64,000 bases of DNA from Mucilaginibacter tundrae. GTDB lineage: Bacteria > Bacteroidota > Bacteroidia > Sphingobacteriales > Sphingobacteriaceae. The notes beneath the pieces were generated by a model. The model had not been told where the DNA came from. It saw only the letters and a program-made list of their open reading frames with translations, and did not search any database. This document shows, piece by piece, positions 15,965-24,772 of the stretch (its first letter is position 1; each line of letters opens with the position of its first letter). The stretch lies in assembly GCF_013408825.1 (NCBI RefSeq), contig NZ_JACCBZ010000005.1:310001-374000 (forward strand), read 5' to 3'. The position numbers and the translations under genes were made by a program.

Positions 15965-18865
15965 ATGAATGCTAATTTCCAATATCCTAAAGGTGCCGAG
16001 TGGCGTAAGTGGGATTTGCACGTCCATACGCCATTCTCTTTAGTTCAACACTTTTCAGCGACCGAATCCGAAGATATTTGGGAAACCTTTATCAAAGACC
16101 TGGAAAATTTGCCTACTGAGTTTAAAGTACTCGGCATAAACGATTATTTATTTATTGAAGGCTACAAGAAAGTTTTGGAATATAGGGCCGCTGGCAGGCT
16201 TCAAAATATTGAAACCATATTTCCTGTAGTTGAATTTAGGATAAAAAAGTTCGCGGGACATCGGGATTTTAAACGGGTTAACTTTCATGTGATCTTTTCT
16301 GACGCGCTATCTCCCCAAATTATTGAAAGCCAATTTTTAAATGGATTAAGCGGTAAATACCACTTGACCCCGGGACTTGACGGCATCCAATGGAACGGGT
16401 TGATTACAAAGGAAAGCCTTATAGATTTAGGAGCAGCAATAAAACGCAGCGTGCCCGAAGCGCAGTTAGTTAATTATGGTTCTGATTTAGAGGAAGGTTT
16501 TAACAACCTGAATCTCGAAGAAAAGGACATTCTTACACTGCTAAATGAAAACACCTATTTGAAGGGTAAAACATTGACTGCTATCGGTAAAACAGAATGG
16601 GAGAGTTTATCATGGAACGATCAGAGCATTGCAGAAAAAAAGGATGTTATTAATAAGGCCGACCTTGTTTTCATAAGTTCGGAAACGCCCGAGGCTGCGC
16701 ATAATGCTAAACGAAAGCTAACTGAACAAGGTGTCAATAATTTATTGCTGGATTGCAGCGACGCGCATTACAATTCAACTGCGGCAAATCAAAAAGATCG
16801 TATTGGTAAATGCTTTACGTGGATTAAAGGTGACCCCACATTTGAAGGTTTAAAACAGATTATTTTTGAACCCGAAACACGTGTTTTATTACAGGATGAA
16901 ATACCACCCGCTAAAACTGATTACAACGTAATCAGTTCAGTGAGATTCATCGGCGACACAGGGGCTGATTTCTTTCCTGATGAATCCATCCACCTTAATA
17001 CTAACTTAAATGTGATCATCGGTGGCAAATCCTCGGGTAAATCATTGTTGCTTTACCATATCGCCAAGACCGTCGATCCTGGGCAGGTGGCTGAAAAATT
17101 AGGTATTGTCGGCGAAAAGGAATTCGATCTTAAAGCGAGGGTTACAGGCTTTGATTTTGAAGTCACCTGGAAAGATGGCGCGATTAACAAACTGAGCGAC
17201 CCGGCCGATAGTAAGTTGCGCCAAATAACTTACATCCCACAGATGTATATCAACCATCTTGCCGAGCAAAAGGGCGAGAAAAATCTCGCCGACCTGATTG
17301 AAAGTATTTTATTGCAAAACGATGAATTCAGGGAATTGAAGGAAACTTACGACAAGAAAATCCAACAGGTAAACTTAGAGATCGCGAATAACATCAATGA
17401 GATTTTTATAGTAAAAGAAAATTACCAAAGTAATCTCAGAGAGTTAAAAGCTATTGGGGATCGTTCCGCGATTGAAGGCAACATTGCCCATATCAATAAA
17501 GAAATAAGCGAACTTAAGGCAAAAGCAGGGTTTACTCCGGACGAGGACGCCCGTTACGCAAAGTTGAAAAAACAGCAAAGTTCAGTCACCCGCAGCAAGG
17601 CTAAGATAGACCAGTACAATGTGCGGACAATAGACTACATTACAGCACTTCATACGCTTAAAGAGACTACTAAAGAATCTATGGCTGCAATACCTGAAGA
17701 TTGGGATGATTTTCAGGACAATAATGCAGCATTGAGTTTTATTGAAGCGAACCTTTCAGCAGATAATGTTTTAGTAGAACAATTTTTTGATAGGTTGATT
17801 AATAAATATCAGGCATTTGCAAATGTTTTTGAAGGTCTTTCAAGGGCTAGGCAGCAAACGTTAGAGGAACTGGAAGAAGCAACAAAGGAATTCACTACAA
17901 AAATTGCCAATCAAACACTGCTGGCTTCGCTAAATGAAAGGTTGCTATCTGAACAAAATAAGATCAGGCAAATCGAGGAAAAACAGAAGCAACTCAATAA
18001 AATTACAGAGGAAGGTGCAGCTTTAAAATCAGCGATACTTACAGGAACCAATACCTTGTTGCGGCATTATCAGTTGATACTAAACAAAATTCAAAGCCCC
18101 GAATTATCCCAAATTGGGAACGGGTTGATACTGAACGCTTCATTAACCATTGATGTCCCGTCTTTTCAAAATGGTTTCCTGGGCACGCTTGATGGCCGGT
18201 CAAATTTTAATAACCTTTTTGGATCATGCTTTGACACTGATAACAATTATGTTTTTAATGAAAATGATCACATTGCCAATATTGCAACCATATATGATAA
18301 GGTTTGGCAGCCTGACAAAAATGGTATTAAATTCAGGTCGGGGTTTGGATCAAAAGAGGCAATTACGCAACTATTGAAAGATACATATAAATTTAGGTAT
18401 AACATTATCTACAATAATGATGATATTTTACAAATGTCACCGGGCAAACGTGGGTTGGTATTGATGCAACTTATTTTGCACTTGAGTAATGCACAACACC
18501 CAATCCTGATCGACCAACCCGAGGACAACCTGGATAACAGAACGATATTTAATGAACTGAATGAATTTATAAAAACTAAGAAATTTCAGCGTCAGATAAT
18601 TCTCGTTACCCATAACGCGAACTTAGTTGTTTCCACCGATTCCGAACTGGTCATTGTGGCCAATCAAAACGGGCAGGATAAAGGGAAAACAAATGAGAAG
18701 TTCCAGTTTGAATATGTTTCCGGCTCATTAGAACACACGTTTAAAAGCCCCGGCAATCCTGGCATCCTTCAGCAAATGGGCATCCGAGAGCATGTCTGCG
18801 ATATTCTTGAAGGCGGAGAACAGGCGTTTATCTATCGTGAACGTAAATACGGGTTTAAAAATTAA
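15965..18865 (+). CDS. PHP-domain plus SMC/ABC-type ATPase (TrlF/Ppl-type putative antiphage protein)
   Basis: Residues 1-300 form a PHP phosphoesterase domain: WDLHVHTPFS at the N-terminus gives the first HxH metal motif, and LLDCSDAHYNS supplies a later ligand pair. At about residue 350, NVIIGGKSSGKSLLLYHIA is a Walker A. Residues 440-690 are charged coiled coil. HPILIDQPEDNLDNRTIF near residue 845 carries Walker B and D-loop features of SMC/Rad50-like ATPases, followed by VTHNANLVV. At 966 residues this fits TrlF-family proteins and the single-gene Ppl antiphage family (PHP plus ATPase), in which a nucleic-acid-sensing ATPase is thought to control a PHP nuclease. The exact match to Ppl is my inference. 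A HEPN/zinc-ribbon gene precedes it and a frameshifted small gene follows. Confidence 0.88.
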   Translation: MNANFQYPKGAEWRKWDLHVHTPFSLVQHFSATESEDIWETFIKDLENLPTEFKVLGINDYLFIEGYKKVLEYRAAGRLQNIETIFPVVEFRIKKFAGHRDFKRVNFHVIFSDALSPQIIESQFLNGLSGKYHLTPGLDGIQWNGLITKESLIDLGAAIKRSVPEAQLVNYGSDLEEGFNNLNLEEKDILTLLNENTYLKGKTLTAIGKTEWESLSWNDQSIAEKKDVINKADLVFISSETPEAAHNAKRKLTEQGVNNLLLDCSDAHYNSTAANQKDRIGKCFTWIKGDPTFEGLKQIIFEPETRVLLQDEIPPAKTDYNVISSVRFIGDTGADFFPDESIHLNTNLNVIIGGKSSGKSLLLYHIAKTVDPGQVAEKLGIVGEKEFDLKARVTGFDFEVTWKDGAINKLSDPADSKLRQITYIPQMYINHLAEQKGEKNLADLIESILLQNDEFRELKETYDKKIQQVNLEIANNINEIFIVKENYQSNLRELKAIGDRSAIEGNIAHINKEISELKAKAGFTPDEDARYAKLKKQQSSVTRSKAKIDQYNVRTIDYITALHTLKETTKESMAAIPEDWDDFQDNNAALSFIEANLSADNVLVEQFFDRLINKYQAFANVFEGLSRARQQTLEELEEATKEFTTKIANQTLLASLNERLLSEQNKIRQIEEKQKQLNKITEEGAALKSAILTGTNTLLRHYQLILNKIQSPELSQIGNGLILNASLTIDVPSFQNGFLGTLDGRSNFNNLFGSCFDTDNNYVFNENDHIANIATIYDKVWQPDKNGIKFRSGFGSKEAITQLLKDTYKFRYNIIYNNDDILQMSPGKRGLVLMQLILHLSNAQHPILIDQPEDNLDNRTIFNELNEFIKTKKFQRQIILVTHNANLVVSTDSELVIVANQNGQDKGKTNEKFQFEYVSGSLEHTFKSPGNPGILQQMGIREHVCDILEGGEQAFIYRERKYGFKN

Positions 18866-18883
18866 ATATTATTGTCTTTTTAT

Positions 18884-19131
18884 ATGACAAAAATTGACGG
18901 CAAAGAGGCTGGAATTTCTGTAGTAAGATCAATGTTTAGCGCAGTTCCTTTTGCCGGTGGCGCTTTAACGAATTGTTTTTCGATTATCGTAGAAGGGTTA
19001 AACAAAATCGTGTAAACCAATTTTCCGATTTGCTATCGGATTTTTTTCTGGCACATACTGAAATAGATCCCGAAAGTCTTAAAACTGAGGAGTTCAATGA
19101 TATTTTTGAATCGGTTGTCAGGGGGTTGTAA
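18884..19131 (+). pseudogene. small conserved protein broken by a one-base frameshift
   Basis: The frame starts at ATG 18884 (MTKIDGKEAGISVVRSMFSA) and ends early. The next frame continues as NELFFDYRRRVKQNRVNQF and DFFLAHTEIDPES up to TAA at 19129-19131. Restoring one A (TTAACG to TTAAACG near 18970) joins them into an 82-residue protein. FFDYRRRVKQNR is reminiscent of short helical proteins found beside defence ATPases, but I cannot name it. The stop shares its last base with the ATG of the next ORF. It directly follows the PHP-SMC gene, so it may have been an accessory gene. Confidence 0.5.
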
Positions 19132-19406
19132 TGACCAAATCGAAAGAAAAGCAAATTCGTTTCAGAGATGTTCAAATAATTCCCATTTTAAATATATTTC
19201 ATAAACCAATCACGCAAGAAGGACGTGCCGATGGAAATGAGTCGGCTAATCTTGATGGTTATCGCAACATACTGCGGGTCAGAAAGGAATTCAAAGCAAA
19301 TAAGATTATGCCGTCCCGGCCGGTAAATATTAGTGCATTATTCTCGATGCGGCATAATTGCAGTACAAATGAACAAAAGCAGATCGCTATTCATGGATAC
19401 AACTGA
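19131..19406 (+). CDS. small hypothetical protein coupled to the frameshifted gene
   Basis: A 91-residue frame begins in the overlap TAATG with the frameshifted gene. It is basic (KSKEKQIRFRDVQIIP) with no domain I recognise and no membrane segment. The stop-start overlap supports translation as an operon partner, but the protein may itself be a remnant. Confidence 0.4.
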   Translation: MTKSKEKQIRFRDVQIIPILNIFHKPITQEGRADGNESANLDGYRNILRVRKEFKANKIMPSRPVNISALFSMRHNCSTNEQKQIAIHGYN

Positions 19407-19511
19407 TGATACGATATTTGAACAAGGCCCCAATGGTTTCCGGTAACCGTCTTTCGGCCATTTGTACTGCCAGCATTTTAACAGGTAAAAGCCTTTATGA
19501 TCCTTTCGAAA

Positions 19512-20114
19512 TTAATCTACAATTATGCTATTGAGCCCTTTCTCGACAGCTGCTTGCTCATTACCCGGTATAGCTGTACCCTCAATCCGGAACACGGAAA
19601 CATCCTTCAGGCCAATGAAACCTAAAATTGTCTTAAGGTAAGGTATAACAAAATCAAATGACTGCATAGGCCCTTCTGAGTAAACACCACCTGATGCCAT
19701 TGCAACATATACTTTTTTATTTAAGATCAATCCTTCAGGCCCTTTCTCACCATATTTAAAGGTTATCCCTTTGCGAACAATATGATCTATCCAGGCTTTT
19801 AAGGATGAGTGTATAGTAAAATTATATAGAGGCGCTCCAATCACAATAATATCGGCATCAAATATGGCTTCGACAGCTTCATCAGAATATTTAACGGCAA
19901 TCTCACTTTCCGGTGTGCGATTTTCGGGAGGTGTGAAAAATGAAACTATATGCGATATATCCAGATGCGGAAAGTCTAATTTAACTAAATCGATCTCTGT
20001 AACCGTACTCTCCGGATATTTAGTTTCGATTTTTTCGATAATAGCTTTCCCTAACTTAATACTTTGAGATGCTGCACCTCTGGGACTTGAAATGATGTGA
20101 AGAATTTTTTTCAT
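19512..20114 (-). CDS. azoR: FMN-dependent NADH-azoreductase (AzoR-like)
   Basis: This 200-residue flavodoxin-fold quinone/azo reductase starts MKKILHIISSPRG (phosphate/FMN loop). ADIIVIGAPLYNFTIHSSLKAWIDHIVRKGITFKY is the family signature and includes the FMN-contacting PLYNF, and MASGGVYSEGP is the second FMN loop. It probably reduces quinones and azo compounds as protection against electrophiles. It is divergent from an HxlR-family regulator gene, a typical regulator-target pair. That regulator is frameshifted here, so the enzyme may be constitutively expressed or uncontrolled. Confidence 0.9.
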   Translation of the reverse strand: MKKILHIISSPRGAASQSIKLGKAIIEKIETKYPESTVTEIDLVKLDFPHLDISHIVSFFTPPENRTPESEIAVKYSDEAVEAIFDADIIVIGAPLYNFTIHSSLKAWIDHIVRKGITFKYGEKGPEGLILNKKVYVAMASGGVYSEGPMQSFDFVIPYLKTILGFIGLKDVSVFRIEGTAIPGNEQAAVEKGLNSIIVD

Positions 20115-20241
20115 AATAGAAATATACTTTAAAATGATCTGTCAATTTCGGTCAGTTCGTATCTTTAACCTCAAGATGGTTAGATTTCAATCGCCGAATT
20201 ATTGAAAGCCAAGGTATGGTTACCAACTGGGAAAAAGTGAG

Positions 20242-20281
20242 TACTTACCTAAAGGTAAGCGCTTACATTCAGGTAAGTAGG
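20242..20281. promoter_or_regulatory. repeated palindromic operator between azoR and the HxlR gene
   Basis: The stretch contains TACTTACCT (20242-20250), then AGGTAAG (20253-20259), then AGGTAAGTA (20271-20279). The outer arms are exact inverted repeats, and the inner copy makes a second inverted pair with the left arm. Multiple TAC/GTA half-sites are typical of HxlR operators. It lies about 15-50 bp upstream of the HxlR start, so it probably also controls azoR. Confidence 0.6.
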
Positions 20282-20294
20282 TATATTTACATCT

Positions 20295-20658
20295 ATGAAA
20301 GTCATCAAAATTGAGTCCTCTCCAAAACATGCTGAATGTACACATTCACTTAAAAACGTGCTTGACGCACTTTACGTTTTGAATGGTAAATGGAAGGTAG
20401 CTTTGATCCTTTGCCTTCTGCAATCCTCAAAGTTTCAATCAAATTCAACAAGAAATTTCCGGGATATCGGCCAAGGTTTTAGCAAAAGAATTAAAAGATT
20501 TGGAATTGAATGATTTTATAACCCGTAATGTGTATCCGACTACACCTGTAAGTATTATTTACGAAGCGACGGAATATAGCCGTACACTTAAAAACGTTTT
20601 AAGTGAACTAAGCATTTGGGGTGAACAGCACAGAGATAAGATTAAGAAAAGTATGTGA
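20295..20658 (+). pseudogene. HxlR-family transcriptional regulator broken by frameshift
   Basis: The N-terminal frame (LDALYVLNGKWKVALILCLL) is the HxlR recognition region and runs to about 20440. The next frame continues it without a gap as FNQIQQEISGISAKVLAKEL, LKDLELNDFITRNV and YEATEYSRTLKNVL up to TGA at 20658. The break near TCAAAGTTTC is repaired by two extra A's (K-S-F-N, compared with K-R-F-N in the family) or by removing one base. The original protein would be about 121 residues, a normal HxlR winged helix. If the sequence is right the repressor is lost. Confidence 0.8.
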
Positions 20659-20850
20659 AAGCATATTTAGGTGGTGTAATCGATTCCACAATTGGCAAAA
20701 AGTGAAATGCATTTTTACTTATGCTCATTTCACCTTTAGAATTCTTCACAAATGTAGATTGAAAAACCAAAGTTTAAAATTCTATAATTTAACTTGTTTT
20801 AATCATTTTTCAGTAACAATCATCATGTAAGAAATGGATAGATAAGATGA

Positions 20851-21852
20851 TTAGCAAGAATTAGTACCAGATTGTTTTGTACCGAAAAATTTTTCAGTTT
20901 CCTCTTCATATCTTTTAACGTCATCAGGATTGAAATATCGAATGTCTGCAGCATGTCCTGCTTCCCATTGCGTGGTACCCATACCATAAAAACTGGATAA
21001 AACATTTGGATGATATGTTCCTTTTAAGAGTGCGATAATATCAAACGCGAATTCCGAAAAATAACTTTCAGAATGATTGAGCTGAGTCTTAAGATATAGA
21101 CCCTCACTCACTTTTTTGCTTTTGGAGGTTGCCCAAAAGAATAATGATTTATTCGGTGATTTCAAATCTTCGTCCTGCATTATTAAGGATATTTTCCCGC
21201 TGTAATATTTGTCGAGTGTATCGACGCGAAGAACGTATCCTCCATAAAAACCTCTTAAGGTCGACGCTTCCACCAGCGCGTCCAATGCCGCAAAATCCAT
21301 TTCATCTTCCTTTCGAAGTTCGAAAAAAACAGTGGCGCAAAAGAAATTCTTAGGCAAATATAATTTGGAGGGTTGGTTCGATGGTTCGGTGAAGGCCATC
21401 AAAGGCTTTAGGTGTGCCAGTTGCTCGACGGCTTTCTCCACGTTTCTTTTCTTTAAGGCAGACTTTACCTCAATTACCCCTTGAACATACTCAACGGGGA
21501 TCGCCATAGATCTTCCCGATAAGGATGAGTCCGGATTTTCATCGACCCATAGCACTGGAGATTCTAACTGATCATATATGATCACGTCGTAATGAAATAT
21601 ATGGTCGGAATTTGGGAGCCCCTGGGAAATAATATATCCGGACGTCACGCCATATCTTTTTGGCAAAAAGTTAATCAACCACTTCCGAAACTCAGCTTCT
21701 GCAACAATACCATGGCCAGTCTGTACAGCTCTTTTGCCGCTCAGCACGCGTGCCTTATCATAGGCAGCAAGCATTTCATCTCTTGCCGTTAGAAATTGTT
21801 TCCAACCCTGATTCGGGATTTGTATTTTAAGAGGGAGATGAGTGTCAGACAT
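20851..21852 (-). CDS. DUF6602-like nuclease-fold protein
   Basis: The 333-residue protein has the DUF6602 pattern: GHGIVAEAEFRKWLINFLP, then RYGVTSGYIIS, then FHYDVIIYDQLESPV and VQGVIEVKSAL. The Glu near residue 50, the Asp in HYDVIIYD and the E-x-K in IEVKS form a PD-(D/E)xK-type nuclease core, so it may be a DNase. Members I recall are found in defence islands. It is the last gene of the minus-strand cluster, 154 bp after the alpha/beta hydrolase gene, which leaves open whether it is co-transcribed. Confidence 0.7.
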   Translation of the reverse strand: MSDTHLPLKIQIPNQGWKQFLTARDEMLAAYDKARVLSGKRAVQTGHGIVAEAEFRKWLINFLPKRYGVTSGYIISQGLPNSDHIFHYDVIIYDQLESPVLWVDENPDSSLSGRSMAIPVEYVQGVIEVKSALKKRNVEKAVEQLAHLKPLMAFTEPSNQPSKLYLPKNFFCATVFFELRKEDEMDFAALDALVEASTLRGFYGGYVLRVDTLDKYYSGKISLIMQDEDLKSPNKSLFFWATSKSKKVSEGLYLKTQLNHSESYFSEFAFDIIALLKGTYHPNVLSSFYGMGTTQWEAGHAADIRYFNPDDVKRYEEETEKFFGTKQSGTNSC

Positions 21853-22006
21853 TGCGTTTCATTGTGGATTCTAAAATACAACTTTCATCACATCAAAATA
21901 TGCAAAACAACCATTACCTCAAACAGCATATTTTTCCTTATACAAGTAATTTAATTTCCGATGAAAGTTATCCAAAGCTATAAGGTTCATTATACAATAA
22001 TTTTTT

Positions 22007-23626
22007 TTACTCGGGAAATAGCCAATAATTTAACGGCGTAGATTCAATTTCGCGCAAGCGACGGTCTTCTGGTATGGAACCGGTATTAATGATCTGAAAA
22101 AGGTCTCCAAGCAAATCTCTGCCATCAAATAAGTAACCGTGACTATTTGATGTTTTTAAATTCGAAGCATTTATTGTGTCTACCCCTTGCGCGACAAATA
22201 TATTAGTGCCAATCTGCCCTAACCGATCCCGTAGACTACGAAGCGATGCTGAAATGTTTAATGCAAAATCATGATCTGAGGCATAAAGCGTGCGTTGTTT
22301 ACCAAGCTTACTGAATCCGGGCAGAATGGTATTCAAAAATTCATTTTTATCAATGTCCGGCGCCCCGAGAACTAACTGGCAAATTTTTTCCAGTTCATTA
22401 ATCTTACTCGTATCGCTTGCTAGTATATTGAGTGATAGCGTTAGTATAAGCCCGCCCATACTATGAGCGATTATATGCAGCTGCTCTAATTCATGAAGGC
22501 CTGCGATTTGTCCAATGAATTCCTTTAGCAGTGGAGCGCTACTCCTGGCGGCGGCTTCATCGTTGCCATAAGCGCTTTTGGTGCCTGATGAAGGCCAGCT
22601 GTAAAAGCCAGTATAACCTTTGAACGGCAAATCCCATGCGAGTTGTGCCGCCCGATATGCTGCATCGTCAAAAGTATTCGCGTAGCCATGGATAAATAAC
22701 AATGCTTGTTTTTTTGATTTTTCATTTAGTGTGGCGACAAAGTCTGCTAAAAAATTTGCTGCGCTCAGTTCACCGGTACTCTCAATGATATAATGACGGT
22801 CTACACTATCCGGCCATCTTATTAACCGTTCGAGCGCATTTGGTCTTTCCAATTTGCCGAGTTTATGCTTTCGGGGGATGCTGACATTGCAAACACCATA
22901 CTTGAGCTCCCTGGTTTCAGCGCTTCCGTAGCGTTGAAGACCGTCATTTAAATCAAGCCGGTTTCGATTTGTCCCATAAAATAATCGCACCGTGCCACCC
23001 TGATCGATTTTAGCTTCTTTTAAAGCTTGTTGCTCCTTTTCCATTCCTCTAATCCGATGAATTTCCGGTTCTGCTATTCTTAGATAGTCAAGGTTATCTC
23101 CAAGCATAGTTTCCGGCATTTGCTCGTAAGCAAGCTGTAACTCATTGCTGTATTGTTTTTCGATGGTTCGAAACTCGCGCCGTGAAAGCATTTGTAATTC
23201 AGCGTCTTCTTTAAACACCTTGCCTTCTACAAAACCGAAACCTTCCGATTGCTCGTCAACCCATTCAATATTTAATACTATTGCATGATCATCAAGATCT
23301 TTATTACTAATGAAGCCGAAGCGTCGTATTGATTGGCTCTCGACGCCAAAAATCGGATCAAACACCGCTATCTTTTCGATTTGTTTAATTGTCGATGCTA
23401 TATTTTTTATTTCCGTCTCGTTAGCATCCGGAAAAGCCTTAGTGACTGCAATGAGCGTATTCTGTAATGTACGCCTGAAAGCTAATTCAACATCTTTAAA
23501 ATGGTAAGTTAACCGACTTTGGTTATGATCTTTAAATTCCCAATGACGAAAAGAAGTATCGTTAAATTGAACCCCATAAAAGGCTCTTTGCGGCGGTGAC
23601 AGTACAGGATGGTTTACGGAACTCAT
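22007..23626 (-). CDS. alpha/beta hydrolase (DUF900-like) with a novel N-terminal domain
   Basis: The C-terminal half is an alpha/beta hydrolase: oxyanion strand ALLFIHGYANTFDDAAY, nucleophile elbow IIAHSMGGLILTLS (Ser near residue 395), and a late acidic residue in QLVLGAPDIDKNEF. DUF900 proteins share the HGY...F.DA and Y.WPSSG motifs seen here. The first about 200 residues (charged, partly helical, QFNDTSFRHWEFKDHN) match nothing I know. Total length is 539. No signal peptide is present, so it acts in the cytoplasm, perhaps on lipids or esters. It starts 54 bp downstream of vsr on the same strand, so it may extend the methyltransferase cluster. A lipase-type effector is speculation. Confidence 0.68.
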   Translation of the reverse strand: MSSVNHPVLSPPQRAFYGVQFNDTSFRHWEFKDHNQSRLTYHFKDVELAFRRTLQNTLIAVTKAFPDANETEIKNIASTIKQIEKIAVFDPIFGVESQSIRRFGFISNKDLDDHAIVLNIEWVDEQSEGFGFVEGKVFKEDAELQMLSRREFRTIEKQYSNELQLAYEQMPETMLGDNLDYLRIAEPEIHRIRGMEKEQQALKEAKIDQGGTVRLFYGTNRNRLDLNDGLQRYGSAETRELKYGVCNVSIPRKHKLGKLERPNALERLIRWPDSVDRHYIIESTGELSAANFLADFVATLNEKSKKQALLFIHGYANTFDDAAYRAAQLAWDLPFKGYTGFYSWPSSGTKSAYGNDEAAARSSAPLLKEFIGQIAGLHELEQLHIIAHSMGGLILTLSLNILASDTSKINELEKICQLVLGAPDIDKNEFLNTILPGFSKLGKQRTLYASDHDFALNISASLRSLRDRLGQIGTNIFVAQGVDTINASNLKTSNSHGYLFDGRDLLGDLFQIINTGSIPEDRRLREIESTPLNYWLFPE

Positions 23627-23680
23627 GACAAGGTTTTTACAACCCCTAATATCAAAAAAATATTTGTTTACCGGGTAATA

Positions 23681-24088
23681 TTATATTAGGTTATCAGTAA
23701 TACTCGCTATTGCTTTCGAAATATCCTTCCTAAGTTCGCATTCCCAAACAACTATAACCCTCCAGCCCAATGCTTCAAGGGCATGCTGGTGAGCGGCATC
23801 TCGTCGTATGTTATTTTCAAATTTGGACTCCCAGTAATTGATATTGGATTTCGGAGAGGTCGCAGCCCGGCAATTAGAATGTCGATGCCAAAAACAACCG
23901 TGCATGAATATAACAGTTCGGTATTTAGGCAATACGATATCCGGCTTTCCCGGGAGTTTTTTATTATGCAGCCTATATCGATATCCAAGTGAAAATAATG
24001 CTTTACGCAGCCTGATCTCTGGCTTGGTGTTTTTTGAAGTCACCAGAGCCATAACTTCGCTTCGCTTTTCTACTGACCAGATGTCCAT
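23681..24088 (-). CDS. vsr: Vsr (very short patch repair) endonuclease
   Basis: Vsr nicks next to T:G mismatches that arise when 5-methylcytosine deaminates inside a methyltransferase's site. The signature start (DIWSVEKRSEVMALVTSKNT) is followed by Glu24 (KPEIRLRKAL), Asp50 (GKPDIVLP) and His63 in FMHGCFWHRH, which match the family's metal-dependent active site, plus Cys/His zinc-site residues. The length (135 residues) is normal. It is the fifth gene downstream of an m5C methyltransferase in the same operon, 54 bp behind the caspase-like gene, which is the classic Vsr context. Confidence 0.93.
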   Translation of the reverse strand: MDIWSVEKRSEVMALVTSKNTKPEIRLRKALFSLGYRYRLHNKKLPGKPDIVLPKYRTVIFMHGCFWHRHSNCRAATSPKSNINYWESKFENNIRRDAAHQHALEALGWRVIVVWECELRKDISKAIASITDNLI

Positions 24089-24142
24089 CGATTATTTACA
24101 AAATTAAAAATAAGCGCCAGAGATCATCTGTGAAGAAATGGG

Positions 24143-24772
24143 TTAGTTCTCTAAGATTTCCCGGGTGGCTCCATTGTCGTAATATGTCAAGCAATTCATG
24201 TTCCTAAATAGCAATGCAGCGCTTACGTTCATTCTGTTATTTAAAAATGCGCGTCGTTGCTCTAAATATTTAGATTTCATAAATTCTACCGATTGAGTTA
24301 GCGTAGCATTAGTAGTTAGAAAATGTACCAATCCGCTGTTTTCGCAAGCGATGAAAAGTATATCGTCATTTACATTTCTAGGCAGACGAACAACATCGGT
24401 ATATCCAACATAACCAATACATCCAGCTTGAATTAGGTAGTCCTTTAATTTAGCACCTGAATGACAGCAATTTGTGTAAACGACACTGGATGAGAAGTAA
24501 TAGGTATTTCCCGCATGGACATAGCCATTGACCTCTGCACTTGATATCAATGCTTCCTGGCTGCCATGCGAAAAGGCGGCAAGTATAAATTTCGCTCCAT
24601 CAAACGATGTTATCGAGTTTTGAACGTTTTCTGCAGTACAATCATTTCCCTGCAATAAAACGACGTTATGCTCTTGTAAATCTACTTCGCCTGTAAAATG
24701 ATTGTGGGCAAGTGTGCAATTAGACCCGATCTGCGCATCCAAATTGTCTGAGACAAATATTACGTTAAGCAT
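24143..24772 (-). CDS. caspase-like (CHAT/C14-type) cysteine protease, putative effector
   Basis: The His-Cys dyad of the caspase fold is readable in the right context: AAFSHGSQEAL gives His69 at the end of a hydrophobic strand, and VVYTNCCHSGAKL gives Cys103 before HSG, exactly like the A-C-H-S-G motif of bacterial caspases and CHAT proteases. CIGYVGYTDVV follows as the next strand. It is compact (209 residues) and has no partner domain, so it probably depends on neighbouring genes for activation. Its ATG directly follows the response regulator stop (TAAATG), so it is translationally coupled. In abortive systems caspase-like proteases kill the cell or cleave a partner; that role here is inference from position. 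Confidence 0.65.
   Translation of the reverse strand: MLNVIFVSDNLDAQIGSNCTLAHNHFTGEVDLQEHNVVLLQGNDCTAENVQNSITSFDGAKFILAAFSHGSQEALISSAEVNGYVHAGNTYYFSSSVVYTNCCHSGAKLKDYLIQAGCIGYVGYTDVVRLPRNVNDDILFIACENSGLVHFLTTNATLTQSVEFMKSKYLEQRRAFLNNRMNVSAALLFRNMNCLTYYDNGATREILEN

Noticed and set aside
20621..20830. 69-codon plus-strand frame after the HxlR remnant
   Set aside because: It starts within the shifted HxlR reading frame and has a biased Phe/Cys/His composition without family features.
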